Assembly: GCA_039679385.1 (NCBI GenBank)
Contig: JBDKVB010000128.1
Span: forward strand, 1-64,000
Origin: Armatimonadia bacterium
GTDB taxonomy: Bacteria; Armatimonadota; Zipacnadia; Zipacnadales; JABUFB01
Direction: 5' to 3'
DNA length: 64,000 nucleotides
The translations under genes and the position numbers were made by a program. Numbering within the stretch: position 1 is the first letter of the stretch; the number at the start of each line of letters is the position of its first letter. The notes under the pieces are model-generated. The model searched no databases. It was not told the origin of the DNA and saw only the letters and a list, made by a program, of their open reading frames with translations. Below, piece by piece: positions 26,138 through 34,626 of this stretch.

Positions 26138-27430
26138 TCACCAGACCAGTTGCACGGTCGTCTCTGCCTCGCCGCCCGTATCGATGCCCTGTACAGTGAA
26201 GCCCGAGCCGTTCGCGGTGACGCTGCGCCCGATCAGCGATCCCTGGTAGACCATCTGCCCCGAACCATTGAAGTCGATATCGCCGGTCGGCGCGAATATG
26301 ACTCCGGTGCAGTTGTGGCCCGAGCCGTTGAAGGTGATCGACGGTTGGTTCGAGCCTTCCTCGTAGGAGACGAGGAAGATGCCCGGCTCGTTGGGGCTGA
26401 TGTCCTGGGCGCAGCCCGACCCGTTGAAGTCGATGCTGCCCTTCGCGATGATGGTGATGCCGTCCAGCACGTGGCCACTTCCGTTGACCGTCACATCCCC
26501 GTCCACCAGGTACGTCGTCCCGCTCGGGAAGGTGTGCCCCGAGCCTGAGACCGTCAGATCACCTGTGACGTGAACTCGTGACGCCCCGCCGGGAACCTGC
26601 TTTCCAGACCCCGTGACCTTGATCGCGCCGCGGGAGTAGCTGTAGGGGAAATCCGACCACTGGTAGTTCACCGGATAGGGCTCGACCTCCCCCTCCGCAT
26701 AGCCGCCCTGGAAGTCATTGCCGGAGCCCGTCTCGCGGAACTCGCCGCGGTACTCGACCTGCTTGGTCACCGTGTGCCCGGAACCGGTGAACTTGATCTT
26801 GCCGTTGGCGTGGATGCGCCCGTCGATGCTGGCGCCCGAACCCGTCACCAGGACTCCCCACTCTGAGTTCTTCTGGTCCTCAGCGTTGTCCTTCGAGAAG
26901 ATGCAGGCCAGCCCAGACGCCTTCGTCAGCAGCGCCATCGCCTGGCGTGTCACCGTCATCCCCCTCCGACCGATGACCGGCAGAAAGAAGTAGCGTGTGT
27001 ACGAACTAGCGCGAACCCATAGCACACGCTCGTCTGCTCCCAGCGTGCGGTAGTTGGGTACGTCCTGCCCGGGCCCGTACCACTGCACATCGCCCTGAGC
27101 CGGGTCAATCGCCACCGGGAACTTCGCGCCCTCGGGCGAGTTCGCGGCAGCAATCGCCTGCACTTGCTGAATAGCCGCCGCAGAGTCAGGGAGGACCGCA
27201 GCCCCTGCGAGGACCGCCGCATCACACACGTCCTGAGTCCGCTGGGCTGAGATCATCACTCGGGGCATGTCCACTGCAAAGGCCACGCACAGCAGCAGAA
27301 CCACCAGCATGAGCACGAAGTACACGGCCACGACCCCGCGCCGCCGTCGGACGCGGGAACGTGTACAGACTAAGCCCTTACGGGCATGGCGCTCTGTCTT
27401 GCAGCGCCCCAGGGTGAGTTCCGATTGCAT
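26138..27430 (-). CDS. TadG-like pilus-associated protein with ten-fold GSG repeat domain
   Basis: The first 65 residues match Flp pilus TadE/TadG-type proteins: a basic stretch (RSRVRRRRG), then the membrane segment VVAVYFVLMLVVLLLCVAFAVDMPRV. VCDAAVLAGAAVLPD is typical of TadG. From residue 195 the protein contains ten GSG motifs at 197, 216, 235, 274, 296, 317, 337, 369, 389 and 408, separated by short beta strands such as DVTVNGSGHVLDG. This predicts a parallel beta-helix on the outer face. No other tad genes are nearby. A -10-like TATAAC lies only one base before the ATG at 27430, with TTGAGT 15 bp upstream, so either the promoter is not used or translation starts further in. Role as a surface structural protein is inferred. 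Confidence 0.78.
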   Translation of the reverse strand: MQSELTLGRCKTERHARKGLVCTRSRVRRRRGVVAVYFVLMLVVLLLCVAFAVDMPRVMISAQRTQDVCDAAVLAGAAVLPDSAAAIQQVQAIAAANSPEGAKFPVAIDPAQGDVQWYGPGQDVPNYRTLGADERVLWVRASSYTRYFFLPVIGRRGMTVTRQAMALLTKASGLACIFSKDNAEDQKNSEWGVLVTGSGASIDGRIHANGKIKFTGSGHTVTKQVEYRGEFRETGSGNDFQGGYAEGEVEPYPVNYQWSDFPYSYSRGAIKVTGSGKQVPGGASRVHVTGDLTVSGSGHTFPSGTTYLVDGDVTVNGSGHVLDGITIIAKGSIDFNGSGCAQDISPNEPGIFLVSYEEGSNQPSITFNGSGHNCTGVIFAPTGDIDFNGSGQMVYQGSLIGRSVTANGSGFTVQGIDTGGEAETTVQLVW

Positions 27431-27648
27431 AGTTATATCTTAATCAAGGTTAACTCAAGATGCAAGATGATTGTGGCTTTTTCCTGGTTTCTTCTCGTTT
27501 GCGCCTCGCGCGTGGACACACCAGGCGCCTGGTCGACTGTCTGTCGCGGAGACCCGTTGTGGCCCAGGAATCAAGGGCGCCCTTGCATCAGGGTCTTGCA
27601 TGGGGGAGACGACCGGGGGGAAAACGACCAACCTAACTTACCTGGGCA

Positions 27649-29163
27649 TTACTGGTCGAGACTGCAAGCCGAGGGGCCGCCTTCGCGACGGGGCGTAGCT
27701 GCCACCGGCACCGGATGCTGCCACAGCCGGCGGCCCATAGGGTCCAGGCGGAGGCCGAAGACGCTGGAATCGCCCCTCCAGTGCCCGCCGTCAAAGTCGA
27801 CCACGTAGAACACATAACTGCTTCCATCGGCGGCCACGACAACCTGCGGCAGGGACACGCTGGCCCCCTGCGGGATGATCACGTCGGTCGGCACGGATCC
27901 CCACAGCGGGGACCCAGTGTTGCTCAGACGTTGCGCCGACAGAGCGAAGTTGCCGTACGAGGGCGGCGCATTGACCGGGGAGGTCAGGGCAACGATCGCC
28001 TCGCGCTTCATCCCGGCGGCCAGCAGGTACCCGCCAAAGCCCATCTCAGGCAGGGGAAGGAGGTTCACAGGCGTCGGGTGGCCCCACTGCGGAACCCCGT
28101 CACCGCCCATTCTCGCAGCCCATAGCTTGCGTGTTCCACTCGGGCCACGCCCCACAAAGCCGCAGATGAAGCCCTGTGCACCGTCGGACACCACGGGAGA
28201 GGGACCTTGGAGTGCAGGCGACATGCCGCCACCTTCTGCGGGGAGCACGGCGCACGCCTTCAGCGTCACCGTCCCGTCTCGCGAGAACAGGTCGGCAGCT
28301 ACGCCGGGCCTGCGTCCCGCGCCATGTTCATACACGGCCCACACGCCTTCATCGGTGACGACGAGGTGTGCATTGCGTGATGCCCGCAGGGATGTACCGA
28401 CTACTCTCACGCCACTGGTGCCCGATCCCCAGGCCTGGTTACCCAGTCCGTCATACCTACGCAGCAACACCACGGCGGGCTCCACCGCAGCTCGTGCCTC
28501 CAGGGGCTCGCGCAGACAGCTCACGTAAGCGCCGCCTCCTCCATCGGCCACCACGGACAACTGCTGGCAGTGCGATTCGGCCTCCTCCACCACCACGGAG
28601 CGCTGACCCTCGAGCCACTGCAGCTTGCCCTCAGCCGTGATCCTCTGGCCGCACACGCCGGTCAGGCAGGCGCTGTTGCCGACGGGGACATCCACATGGA
28701 AGAACACCAGAGCGCCGCCTGCACCATCGCTCACAACCTGTGCATGGTGCTCCCGGAACTGGGTTGCGGCGACCGGCACAGCAGCTCCCTGGCCCCAGAG
28801 CCTTTCGCCTTGCGCGTTCACTCGCTGGGCATAGAGGTCCACGTCCGTGCTCCGTGGGCCGCTGCTATGCTTGAGCTCGAACACCACGATCGCGCCACCC
28901 TTGCCGTCGGCCACAACCACAGGCGAGCGTTCGTAGTCATCGCTGCCGGCCAGGCTCACACCGAGCGGCGCCTCCCAGGCACAGGTGCCGTCGGGCAGCA
29001 CCTTCTGCACCCAGACATCGGTGTTGTTGGAGCAGGCAGGTACCGGTCGCTCGACCTCGAAGGCGACCAGGCACGGCGATGCGCCTTCGCCCCAGAGCAG
29101 TCCCTGGCAAAGGAAGGCCAAGGCGGCTACGAGAACCGCCTTGGCCGAATTCGTCTTCAGCAT
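27649..29163 (-). CDS. Secreted beta-propeller-like repeat protein
   Basis: From the ATG at 29163 the protein has 504 residues with a signal peptide, KAVLVAALAFLCQGLLWGEG. The mature part consists of repeated blades. Each contains a strand of the form SPVVVADGKGGAIVVFEL or AQVVSDGAGGALVFFHV and a strand of the form VDLYAQRVNAQGERLW or GVCGQRITAEGKLQW. Six or seven such units are visible, so a beta-propeller is likely. No catalytic or metal-binding residues stand out. The longer frame upstream crosses the DegT gene in the wrong frame and is rejected; GTG at 29190 is a possible earlier start. It lies 38 bases downstream of the DegT-type gene, probably co-transcribed. Function unknown. Confidence 0.78.
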   Translation of the reverse strand: MLKTNSAKAVLVAALAFLCQGLLWGEGASPCLVAFEVERPVPACSNNTDVWVQKVLPDGTCAWEAPLGVSLAGSDDYERSPVVVADGKGGAIVVFELKHSSGPRSTDVDLYAQRVNAQGERLWGQGAAVPVAATQFREHHAQVVSDGAGGALVFFHVDVPVGNSACLTGVCGQRITAEGKLQWLEGQRSVVVEEAESHCQQLSVVADGGGGAYVSCLREPLEARAAVEPAVVLLRRYDGLGNQAWGSGTSGVRVVGTSLRASRNAHLVVTDEGVWAVYEHGAGRRPGVAADLFSRDGTVTLKACAVLPAEGGGMSPALQGPSPVVSDGAQGFICGFVGRGPSGTRKLWAARMGGDGVPQWGHPTPVNLLPLPEMGFGGYLLAAGMKREAIVALTSPVNAPPSYGNFALSAQRLSNTGSPLWGSVPTDVIIPQGASVSLPQVVVAADGSSYVFYVVDFDGGHWRGDSSVFGLRLDPMGRRLWQHPVPVAATPRREGGPSACSLDQ

Positions 29164-29201
29164 GTTTTGCGGCTTTCTGCGCGTGCTCACGCTTACGGCA
29201 C

Positions 29202-30458
29202 CTATCTGGCGTAGGCCTCGGCAACCTTCTTCAGGCCCTGGTAGATGTCCTCGACATCCTCCTCGTTGTAGCCCTCGTTCCAGCTCGTAACGAAGGTGTT
29301 GGCCTGTGCCCAGACCGTCTCCGGGTAGTCCTCCGTCCGGTACACAACGTCTCGGCCGTAGGGCGGCTCCCAGGGGAAGTGACCGCTGCCGTAGGCGGTA
29401 TGGTCTTTCAGACCGGGGTACATGCAGATGGGAATGCCGCCCGCGTAGCCGGTGCTGAAGGACAGACCCTCTGCGGCGATGGCGGCCCGGAAGGTCGGCA
29501 CGTCGCACTTCAGCACCTCTTCGTCAATCTGGAAGGAGAAGATCCACCAGGAGTGGCGGGCCTTCTCATGGACCCACGGCGCCTTGATGCCCGGGAGGGT
29601 GTTGACCTTGTCCCACAGCAGTTGCGCCGAGGCCCGCCGTCGCTCGAGGATGCTCGGCAGCTTGCGGGTCTGCGCCAGTGCTACCGCGCCGGTCAGTTCG
29701 TTCATGCGGTAGTTGATCCCGATCCGCGGATAGCCCCGGTACTCGCCGCCGCGGTCGAAGTACTTGTCGTGGAAGCAGCGGGCGTTGACTGCCAGGTCGT
29801 CGTTGTTGCTGATGACGATCCCGCCGTCACCGGTGGTGATCTGCTTGCTTTGCTGCATCGAGAAGCAGCCGAGGTCGCCGATCGTACCGACGGGCTGGCC
29901 GTCGAAGGCTGCCCCGTGCGACTGCGCGCAGTCCTCGATCACATACAGGCTATGGCGTCGCGCGACGTCCATGATCTCGTCCATCGGCGCCGGCTGCCCG
30001 AACAGGTGCACGGCGATGATGGCTCGGGTGCGGTCGGTGATCTGCGACTCGATGGAATCCGGGCGCAGGATCATTGTGCGGCGATCAACGTCGGCGAACA
30101 CGGGGATCTGGTTGCACTGCAGGATCCCGATGATCGTGCCCATGTCGGTGACGGTGGTGGTGATGATCTCGTCGCCGACTTCGAGCTGCAGGGCGGCGAC
30201 CGCTGTGTGCAGAGCTGCCGTGCCCGAGGTGACGCCCAACACGTGCTTGGCGCCGCTGAGGGCCCCGTACTCGGCCTCAAACTGCTTGACCGTCGTGCCG
30301 CCATAGTAGAAGAGATTGCCCGACTGGATTACCTGGGTCAGGAGGTCGATCTCTTCCTGACCGAAGTCGCGTCCCGACCGGTTGCTAACGCTCGGCCAGG
30401 GCTTGATGGAAGTGTCGCGGGTCTTCGGACCCCCATTGACTGCGAGCTCGGCGGCCAT
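29202..30458 (-). CDS. DegT/DnrJ/EryC1/StrS-type PLP-dependent aminotransferase
   Basis: This 418-residue enzyme has the sugar aminotransferase layout: NLFYYGGTTVKQFEAEYGAL, the cofactor-phosphate loop GVTSGTAALHTA, the ring-binding aspartate D176 in VIEDCAQSHGA, and the Schiff-base lysine K205 in SMQQSKQITTGDGG. Members transfer an amino group to keto-sugars or inositol derivatives, usually in surface polysaccharide or antibiotic pathways; substrate here unknown. The start at 30458 is fixed by AAGGAGAT upstream. The preceding in-frame stretch back to 30755 has no such site and no family match. No nucleotide-sugar genes are adjacent, so the pathway cannot be read from context. Confidence 0.9.
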   Translation of the reverse strand: MAAELAVNGGPKTRDTSIKPWPSVSNRSGRDFGQEEIDLLTQVIQSGNLFYYGGTTVKQFEAEYGALSGAKHVLGVTSGTAALHTAVAALQLEVGDEIITTTVTDMGTIIGILQCNQIPVFADVDRRTMILRPDSIESQITDRTRAIIAVHLFGQPAPMDEIMDVARRHSLYVIEDCAQSHGAAFDGQPVGTIGDLGCFSMQQSKQITTGDGGIVISNNDDLAVNARCFHDKYFDRGGEYRGYPRIGINYRMNELTGAVALAQTRKLPSILERRRASAQLLWDKVNTLPGIKAPWVHEKARHSWWIFSFQIDEEVLKCDVPTFRAAIAAEGLSFSTGYAGGIPICMYPGLKDHTAYGSGHFPWEPPYGRDVVYRTEDYPETVWAQANTFVTSWNEGYNEEDVEDIYQGLKKVAEAYAR

Positions 30459-30772
30459 GCTGACTGATCTCCTTACAGATGCGTGAAGTGTTCCGGCAAA
30501 GCGCCGGCCTTGAGCGGGACGCAGGCCATCTCGGTGCGCTTCAGCGGCCCCAGGGCAGCTCCGAGCCACTGCATCGTCTGGCTCCCCGCCAACCTCAACT
30601 GAGCTGACTGGCAGGTCCTTCCCCGGCAGCAGGGGAAACACCTTCTCGCGGTCGCGTTGCTGAGCCAGGGTGGCTCCCGACCCGGCTGCCTCGATGCCGG
30701 AGATGGTGCGCGACAGCCTAACATACTCCTTCCCGGCCGATAGCCCAACCCACATTGTGTGGAGGCCTTGTC
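30459..30772. other. Divergent intergenic region with a possible 33-codon ORF
   Basis: No recognised gene fills these 314 bases. On the minus strand a short frame from an ATG near 30574 to a stop near 30473 (33 codons, starting MQWLGAALGPLKR) has GGGGAG upstream and ends just before the DegT ribosome binding site. It could be a leader peptide, a gene remnant or chance. No clear promoter for either flanking gene was identified. Confidence 0.3.
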
Positions 30773-32605
30773 ATGTGGCGCAGAGTCGGTGCCTTCGTGG
30801 CAGCAACCGCCCTCCTTACGGCGGTCTCACTCCTGACCCTACGTCCGGCCCAGACTGACGTGGGACCCGGCTATCGGTCGCCCTTCCTCCTGGCCCTGTC
30901 TCCCGACAAGACTACGGTCTACGTCTCGGACTGCACCGCAGACCAGGTCGTGGCCTTGGACGCTGCCTCGGGCAAGCGCACAGGTTCCTGCCAGGTCGAC
31001 GCCCCGACCGGAATGGCGGCCTCCCCCGATGGAAGGACCCTTTACGTAGCCTCCGGCGACCGCGACCAGGTGACCGAGGTCGCCTTGCCCGCAATGACCC
31101 CTGGGCGCAGTACCCCGGTGGGTCGCCATCCCGTCGGCCTCACCCTTTCGCCCGACGGTACGAGGATCTACTGCTGCAACCAGTTCTCGGATGACGTCAG
31201 CGTTCTCGAGACTTCCTCCCTGCGAGTCCTCGCGCGTCTGCGGGCGGTTCGAGAGCCCAGGTTCGCCGCTCTCAGCCCAGCCGCGAACACACTCCTCGTC
31301 GCGAACCACCTGCCCTTGGGCTCGAACCTCGACGACGACCTCGGCGCCGAAGTGAGCCTGATCAACCTCGCCAACGGTGCACACGCCCGGCTGAAGCTGG
31401 CTCGCGGCGCCACCGACGTCGGTCAGATCTGCTGCTCAGCCGATGGTCGCTTCGCCTACGTGCCCCATGTCCTTGCTCGCTGGCTCCTGCCACCAACTCA
31501 GCTTGACCGCGGCTGGATGGCCACCAACGCCCTCACCGTCATCGACGTGCCCAACAAGCGCGTCCTGGGCACCGTGCTGCTCGACGACCTCGACCATGGC
31601 GCCGCGAACGGTTTCGGCGCTGCACTCTCGGAGTCGGGGGACAAGCTCTGTGTCACCCAATCCGGCACCAACGAGGTGCAGCTTCTCGACACGGCCAGGC
31701 TCCTCAAGCTCATCACCGAGTGGCCTCCGAAGTCCCAGGTGGCGCTGGAGGACGACCTGACTGCCGTGTACCGTGCCGGCGTGCGCACTCGCGTGAACTG
31801 CGGCGGCCTCTGCCCGCGAGGCGTTGTCTGTGCGGGTCGCGAGGTCTTCGTCGCCAACTACTACTCCGGCACCGTCTCGCGCCTGGGTCTGGACACCGGC
31901 AAGGTCCTCGCGACGGTTCCCCTCGGTGAGCAGCCGCCGATGGACCCCGTCCGCCGTGGTGAGATGCTCTTCCATGACGCTACGAACTGCTTCCAGGGCT
32001 GGCAGTCCTGCGAGACCTGCCACCCCGAGGGTCGGGGCGATGGCCTTGCCTGGGACCTGCCCAATGACGGTATCGGCAACCCCAAGAACGCCAAGTCCCT
32101 TCTGCTGTCCTCCAAGACGCCACCATCAATGGCCCATGGTGTCCGGGCCAGCATGAGAGTCGCCGTCGTCGCCGGCTTCAAGTACATCCTCTTCCACCCG
32201 CCAACGGACGAGGAAGTCGACTCGGTCTGCGCCTACCTCGACTCCATGAAGCCGGAGCGCAGTCCCTTCCTCAAGGCCGACGGGTCTCTATCCGAGGCCG
32301 CGAAGCGGGGCAAAGCGCTCTTCGAGAGCCCGGAGGTCGGGTGCGCTCGCTGCCATCCTGCGCCCCTGTACACCGATCTGCAGATGTATGAGGTGGGGAC
32401 CAGGGGCAAGTTCGATCAGCGTGCCGACTTCGACACGCCGACCCTTGTCGAGATGTTCCGAACTGCGCCCTTCCTGCATGACGGCAGCGCGGTCACGATG
32501 CGCGAGGTGCTCAAGGACTTCAACAAGACCGACCAGCACGGCCACACCTCGCAACTCACTGACCGGCAGCTCAAGGACCTTGCCGAGTACGCCCTGTCGC
32601 TGTAG
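30773..32605 (+). CDS. Exported beta-propeller/di-haem cytochrome c fusion (MauG/CcpA-like C-terminus)
   Basis: The protein has 610 residues from the ATG at 30773, seven bases after GGAGG. An N-terminal signal (VAATALLTAVSLLTLRPA) is followed by YVTN-type propeller blades: SPDKTTVYVSDCTADQVVAL, SPDGRTLYVASGDRDQVTEV and SPDGTRIYCCNQFSDDVSVL. The C-terminal third carries two c-type haem sites, C413-x2-C416-H417 and C524-x2-C527-H528, with the peroxidase-family motifs RGEMLFHDATNCF, RGKALFESPEVGC and FRTAPFLHDGSAVTMREVL. This architecture is known from periplasmic cytochrome c peroxidase and MauG-like proteins, which handle peroxide or oxidise partner proteins. Electron partners are not encoded nearby. 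Cytochrome c maturation genes must be elsewhere. Confidence 0.88.
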   Translation: MWRRVGAFVAATALLTAVSLLTLRPAQTDVGPGYRSPFLLALSPDKTTVYVSDCTADQVVALDAASGKRTGSCQVDAPTGMAASPDGRTLYVASGDRDQVTEVALPAMTPGRSTPVGRHPVGLTLSPDGTRIYCCNQFSDDVSVLETSSLRVLARLRAVREPRFAALSPAANTLLVANHLPLGSNLDDDLGAEVSLINLANGAHARLKLARGATDVGQICCSADGRFAYVPHVLARWLLPPTQLDRGWMATNALTVIDVPNKRVLGTVLLDDLDHGAANGFGAALSESGDKLCVTQSGTNEVQLLDTARLLKLITEWPPKSQVALEDDLTAVYRAGVRTRVNCGGLCPRGVVCAGREVFVANYYSGTVSRLGLDTGKVLATVPLGEQPPMDPVRRGEMLFHDATNCFQGWQSCETCHPEGRGDGLAWDLPNDGIGNPKNAKSLLLSSKTPPSMAHGVRASMRVAVVAGFKYILFHPPTDEEVDSVCAYLDSMKPERSPFLKADGSLSEAAKRGKALFESPEVGCARCHPAPLYTDLQMYEVGTRGKFDQRADFDTPTLVEMFRTAPFLHDGSAVTMREVLKDFNKTDQHGHTSQLTDRQLKDLAEYALSL

Positions 32606-32714
32606 CCTTCGCTCTTGACAAGAACCGCCTCTGCGTCGTACCTCCTGGGTACACTTGGGGCATGGCCCAACGGTACCCGGCGCAATCAACCATCCCTCAA
32701 TCGAGGAGGACCCT

Positions 32715-33536
32715 GTGAACGTGCACGTAGCACTCCTGTCTTGCGCGCTGCTATGCATGACCCTCACTCTCGCTGTGGCCCAGGAAACACCGGTGGCACC
32801 TCAGCTCACCGCCGTGGGGCAGGTCGTCGTCGAGAAGGACGTGCCCTACCTCCTGGACCCCGACTGCGTGTCTCACCCGCGATTGTCCATCAGTTTCTCG
32901 GAGCAAATGAAGCAGTGGGCAGAGAAGGACGCCCTCAATCCCCCGTCAAAGGGTGGGATCGTATTCAACGGCAGCTCCACCTTCACCCGCTGGAAGACGG
33001 TGCCCACGGACTTCGCTCCTCTCCCGGCCGTCAACCGCGCCTACGGCGGATCGCGCATCTGGGACCTGTGGTACTGGGCCGACCAGGCAGTCATCGCCCT
33101 GGAGCCCAAGATCGTGGTCGTCTACATCGGTGACAACGACATGACGACCCTCTTCAACACCGGCGGCAAGCTCGTCTGGCAGCCGAACGACAACAACGTC
33201 GCCTTCTTCATGAAGTACGTGCGGCTCTACGTTGAGAAGATCCGCGCCAAACTGCCCAACACGCGCTTCATCTTTGTTCCCGTCAAGCCTTGCCCGTCGC
33301 GCTTCGCCGGTTGGGAGGTTGCCTACAAGCCCCTCAACAAGGCCCTCGCCGAGTACTGCGCACAGCAAAAGAACATGGCCTTCGTCGATACGACCGGCCT
33401 CATGATGAACCCGGACGGCACTCCCAACGCCAACTTGTACGAGAAGGACATGCTGCACTTCAAGGCGGAGGTCTACCCCTCCTGGGCCAGGGAGATTCGA
33501 CCCGTGCTGGATCGCATGTGGGCCGAGGTGAAGTAG
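32715..33536 (+). CDS. Secreted SGNH/GDSL-type esterase
   Basis: The GTG at 32715 has GAGGAGG immediately upstream and gives 273 residues beginning with a signal peptide (VALLSCALLCMTLTLAVAQ). The SGNH blocks are all present: the nucleophile S88 in FNGSSTFTRW, a glycine in NRAYGGSRIW, N141 in IGDND, and the D245/H248 pair in KDMLHFK. This GSS variant of the GDSL motif is common in acyl and carbohydrate esterases that remove acetyl groups from polysaccharides. Export agrees with such a role. It follows the cytochrome gene by 109 bases and precedes a hairpin terminator. Substrate unknown. Confidence 0.88.
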   Translation: MNVHVALLSCALLCMTLTLAVAQETPVAPQLTAVGQVVVEKDVPYLLDPDCVSHPRLSISFSEQMKQWAEKDALNPPSKGGIVFNGSSTFTRWKTVPTDFAPLPAVNRAYGGSRIWDLWYWADQAVIALEPKIVVVYIGDNDMTTLFNTGGKLVWQPNDNNVAFFMKYVRLYVEKIRAKLPNTRFIFVPVKPCPSRFAGWEVAYKPLNKALAEYCAQQKNMAFVDTTGLMMNPDGTPNANLYEKDMLHFKAEVYPSWAREIRPVLDRMWAEVK

Positions 33537-33568
33537 CCTCTCCCGCCTCATCGGATTCCAGACGCGAA

Positions 33569-33602
33569 ACAGGCGCACCCCTTCCCGAGGGAGTGCGCCT
33601 GT
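33569..33602 (+). terminator. Hairpin terminator after the SGNH esterase gene
   Basis: ACAGGCGCAC (33569-33578) pairs perfectly with GTGCGCCTGT (33593-33602). It lies between convergent genes and is followed by CGGGTTC, without a T run. Confidence 0.55.
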
Positions 33603-33665
33603 CGGGTTCTGCACTATTCGGAGTCGGCTCCCGAACTGTCCGCCGGCTGCCGAGGGCCCCCTGGC

Positions 33666-34379
33666 TCAGTCCGACTCGATCGTCATGTTCTCGCTGTGCC
33701 CGTTATCCGCCGCCTCACGCTGACGCCGAATCAGATCCTCGAACCGCTCCCCTGCCTCCTCGTCCTCTTCGTCTTCCTCTCCCTCTTCGTCCTCCCCGAT
33801 GCTCTCGAGTGCGCGGTCAAACATGGCGATGGCGAACTCGAATCTGCCGACCCGCCGGTACAGCTCGCCCAGCAAATACAAGATCGTCCGTGCCTGATCC
33901 TCCGCAACTTCGCTGGCGTCGAGGGCCTTCTCAAACAGCATGATCGCTTCGCACTGGCTCTCGGCCTCTCGCTCCGGCAGGCTCTCCTGTCGGGCGCACC
34001 AGGAAGCGCGCAGGTACAGGTCGGCCAGACGTAGATCGCTGGCTCGCGTGTCGTGACGATAGCACCGGGCCGCCAGCAGGTACTTGGTCGAGCCCGAGAG
34101 TGCCGCACGACCTCCGCCGGCCACCAGTTCCTCCGGGTGGTGTTCCCGCGCCAGGACGAAGTCGCGCACCGGATCCTGAGCGTTCTCGAAGTCACCCTCG
34201 AAGGCGGCAAACATGCACCTGGGGCACACATGCACGTAGTGTGGCTGAGGGTCCAGTCCGATCGTGATTGGTCTGAAGTCCGTATCCTGGCCCACGCTGT
34301 TGGTCGACGCGATTCGCTGGCTCACAAACCGCGTGCCGCATACGGGACAGGTTAGTTCGATGTTCGCTAGTGTCGTCAT
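33666..34379 (-). CDS. DUF2225-like zinc-ribbon protein with TPR-like helices
   Basis: The 237-residue protein opens with a zinc ribbon, C11-x2-C14 in ELTCPVCGTRF and C52-x2-C55 in HVCPRCMFAAFEG. This is the DUF2225 arrangement, including the DFRPITIG linker with aspartates between the two pairs. Helical repeats follow (KYLLAARCYRHDTRASDLRL, YLLGELYRRVGRFEFAIAMF) and an acidic tail (EDEEGEEDEEDEEAGERFED). The function of the family is not established; the ribbon suggests protein or nucleic acid binding. The ATG at 34379 has GGGAG seven bases upstream, while the much longer frame upstream lacks support. It is divergent from the EamA transporter. Confidence 0.8.
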   Translation of the reverse strand: MTTLANIELTCPVCGTRFVSQRIASTNSVGQDTDFRPITIGLDPQPHYVHVCPRCMFAAFEGDFENAQDPVRDFVLAREHHPEELVAGGGRAALSGSTKYLLAARCYRHDTRASDLRLADLYLRASWCARQESLPEREAESQCEAIMLFEKALDASEVAEDQARTILYLLGELYRRVGRFEFAIAMFDRALESIGEDEEGEEDEEDEEAGERFEDLIRRQREAADNGHSENMTIESD

Positions 34380-34581
34380 CGATGGCTCCCGAGATGCTCT
34401 CTTCCTTGTGTCGCCCCCCAACACCTTTGCCCTGCGTGGCAACCCTCCTCGTCCCCTAACGCTTGCTGTCCCTCGGTGCACACACCGTGGTGAAGCTCCC
34501 GTCGCTCCACAGACCAAAGCCCTTTTCAGCTTCTCTCTGTCACGGCAGACTCCTTCTCGCGACCCAGGCCGGTCTGCGTCG

Positions 34582-34610
34582 TTGACGTCTCTACCGCTTG
34601 CCCGTAAAAT
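34582..34610 (+). promoter_or_regulatory. Strong sigma70-type promoter of the EamA transporter gene
   Basis: TTGACG (34582-34587) and TAAAAT (34605-34610) are 17 bp apart and each match the consensus at five of six positions. The predicted transcript start near 34617 excludes the ATG at 34609 and supports the ATG at 34627. Confidence 0.7.
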
Positions 34611-34626
34611 GGCCCGGGGGCCCCCT

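Noticed and set aside
24752-26548. 598-codon plus-strand frame opposite the secreted glycosidase and TadG-like gene
   Set aside because: It spans two genes and the terminator between them, has no recognisable domain, and the minus-strand products have signals and domains.
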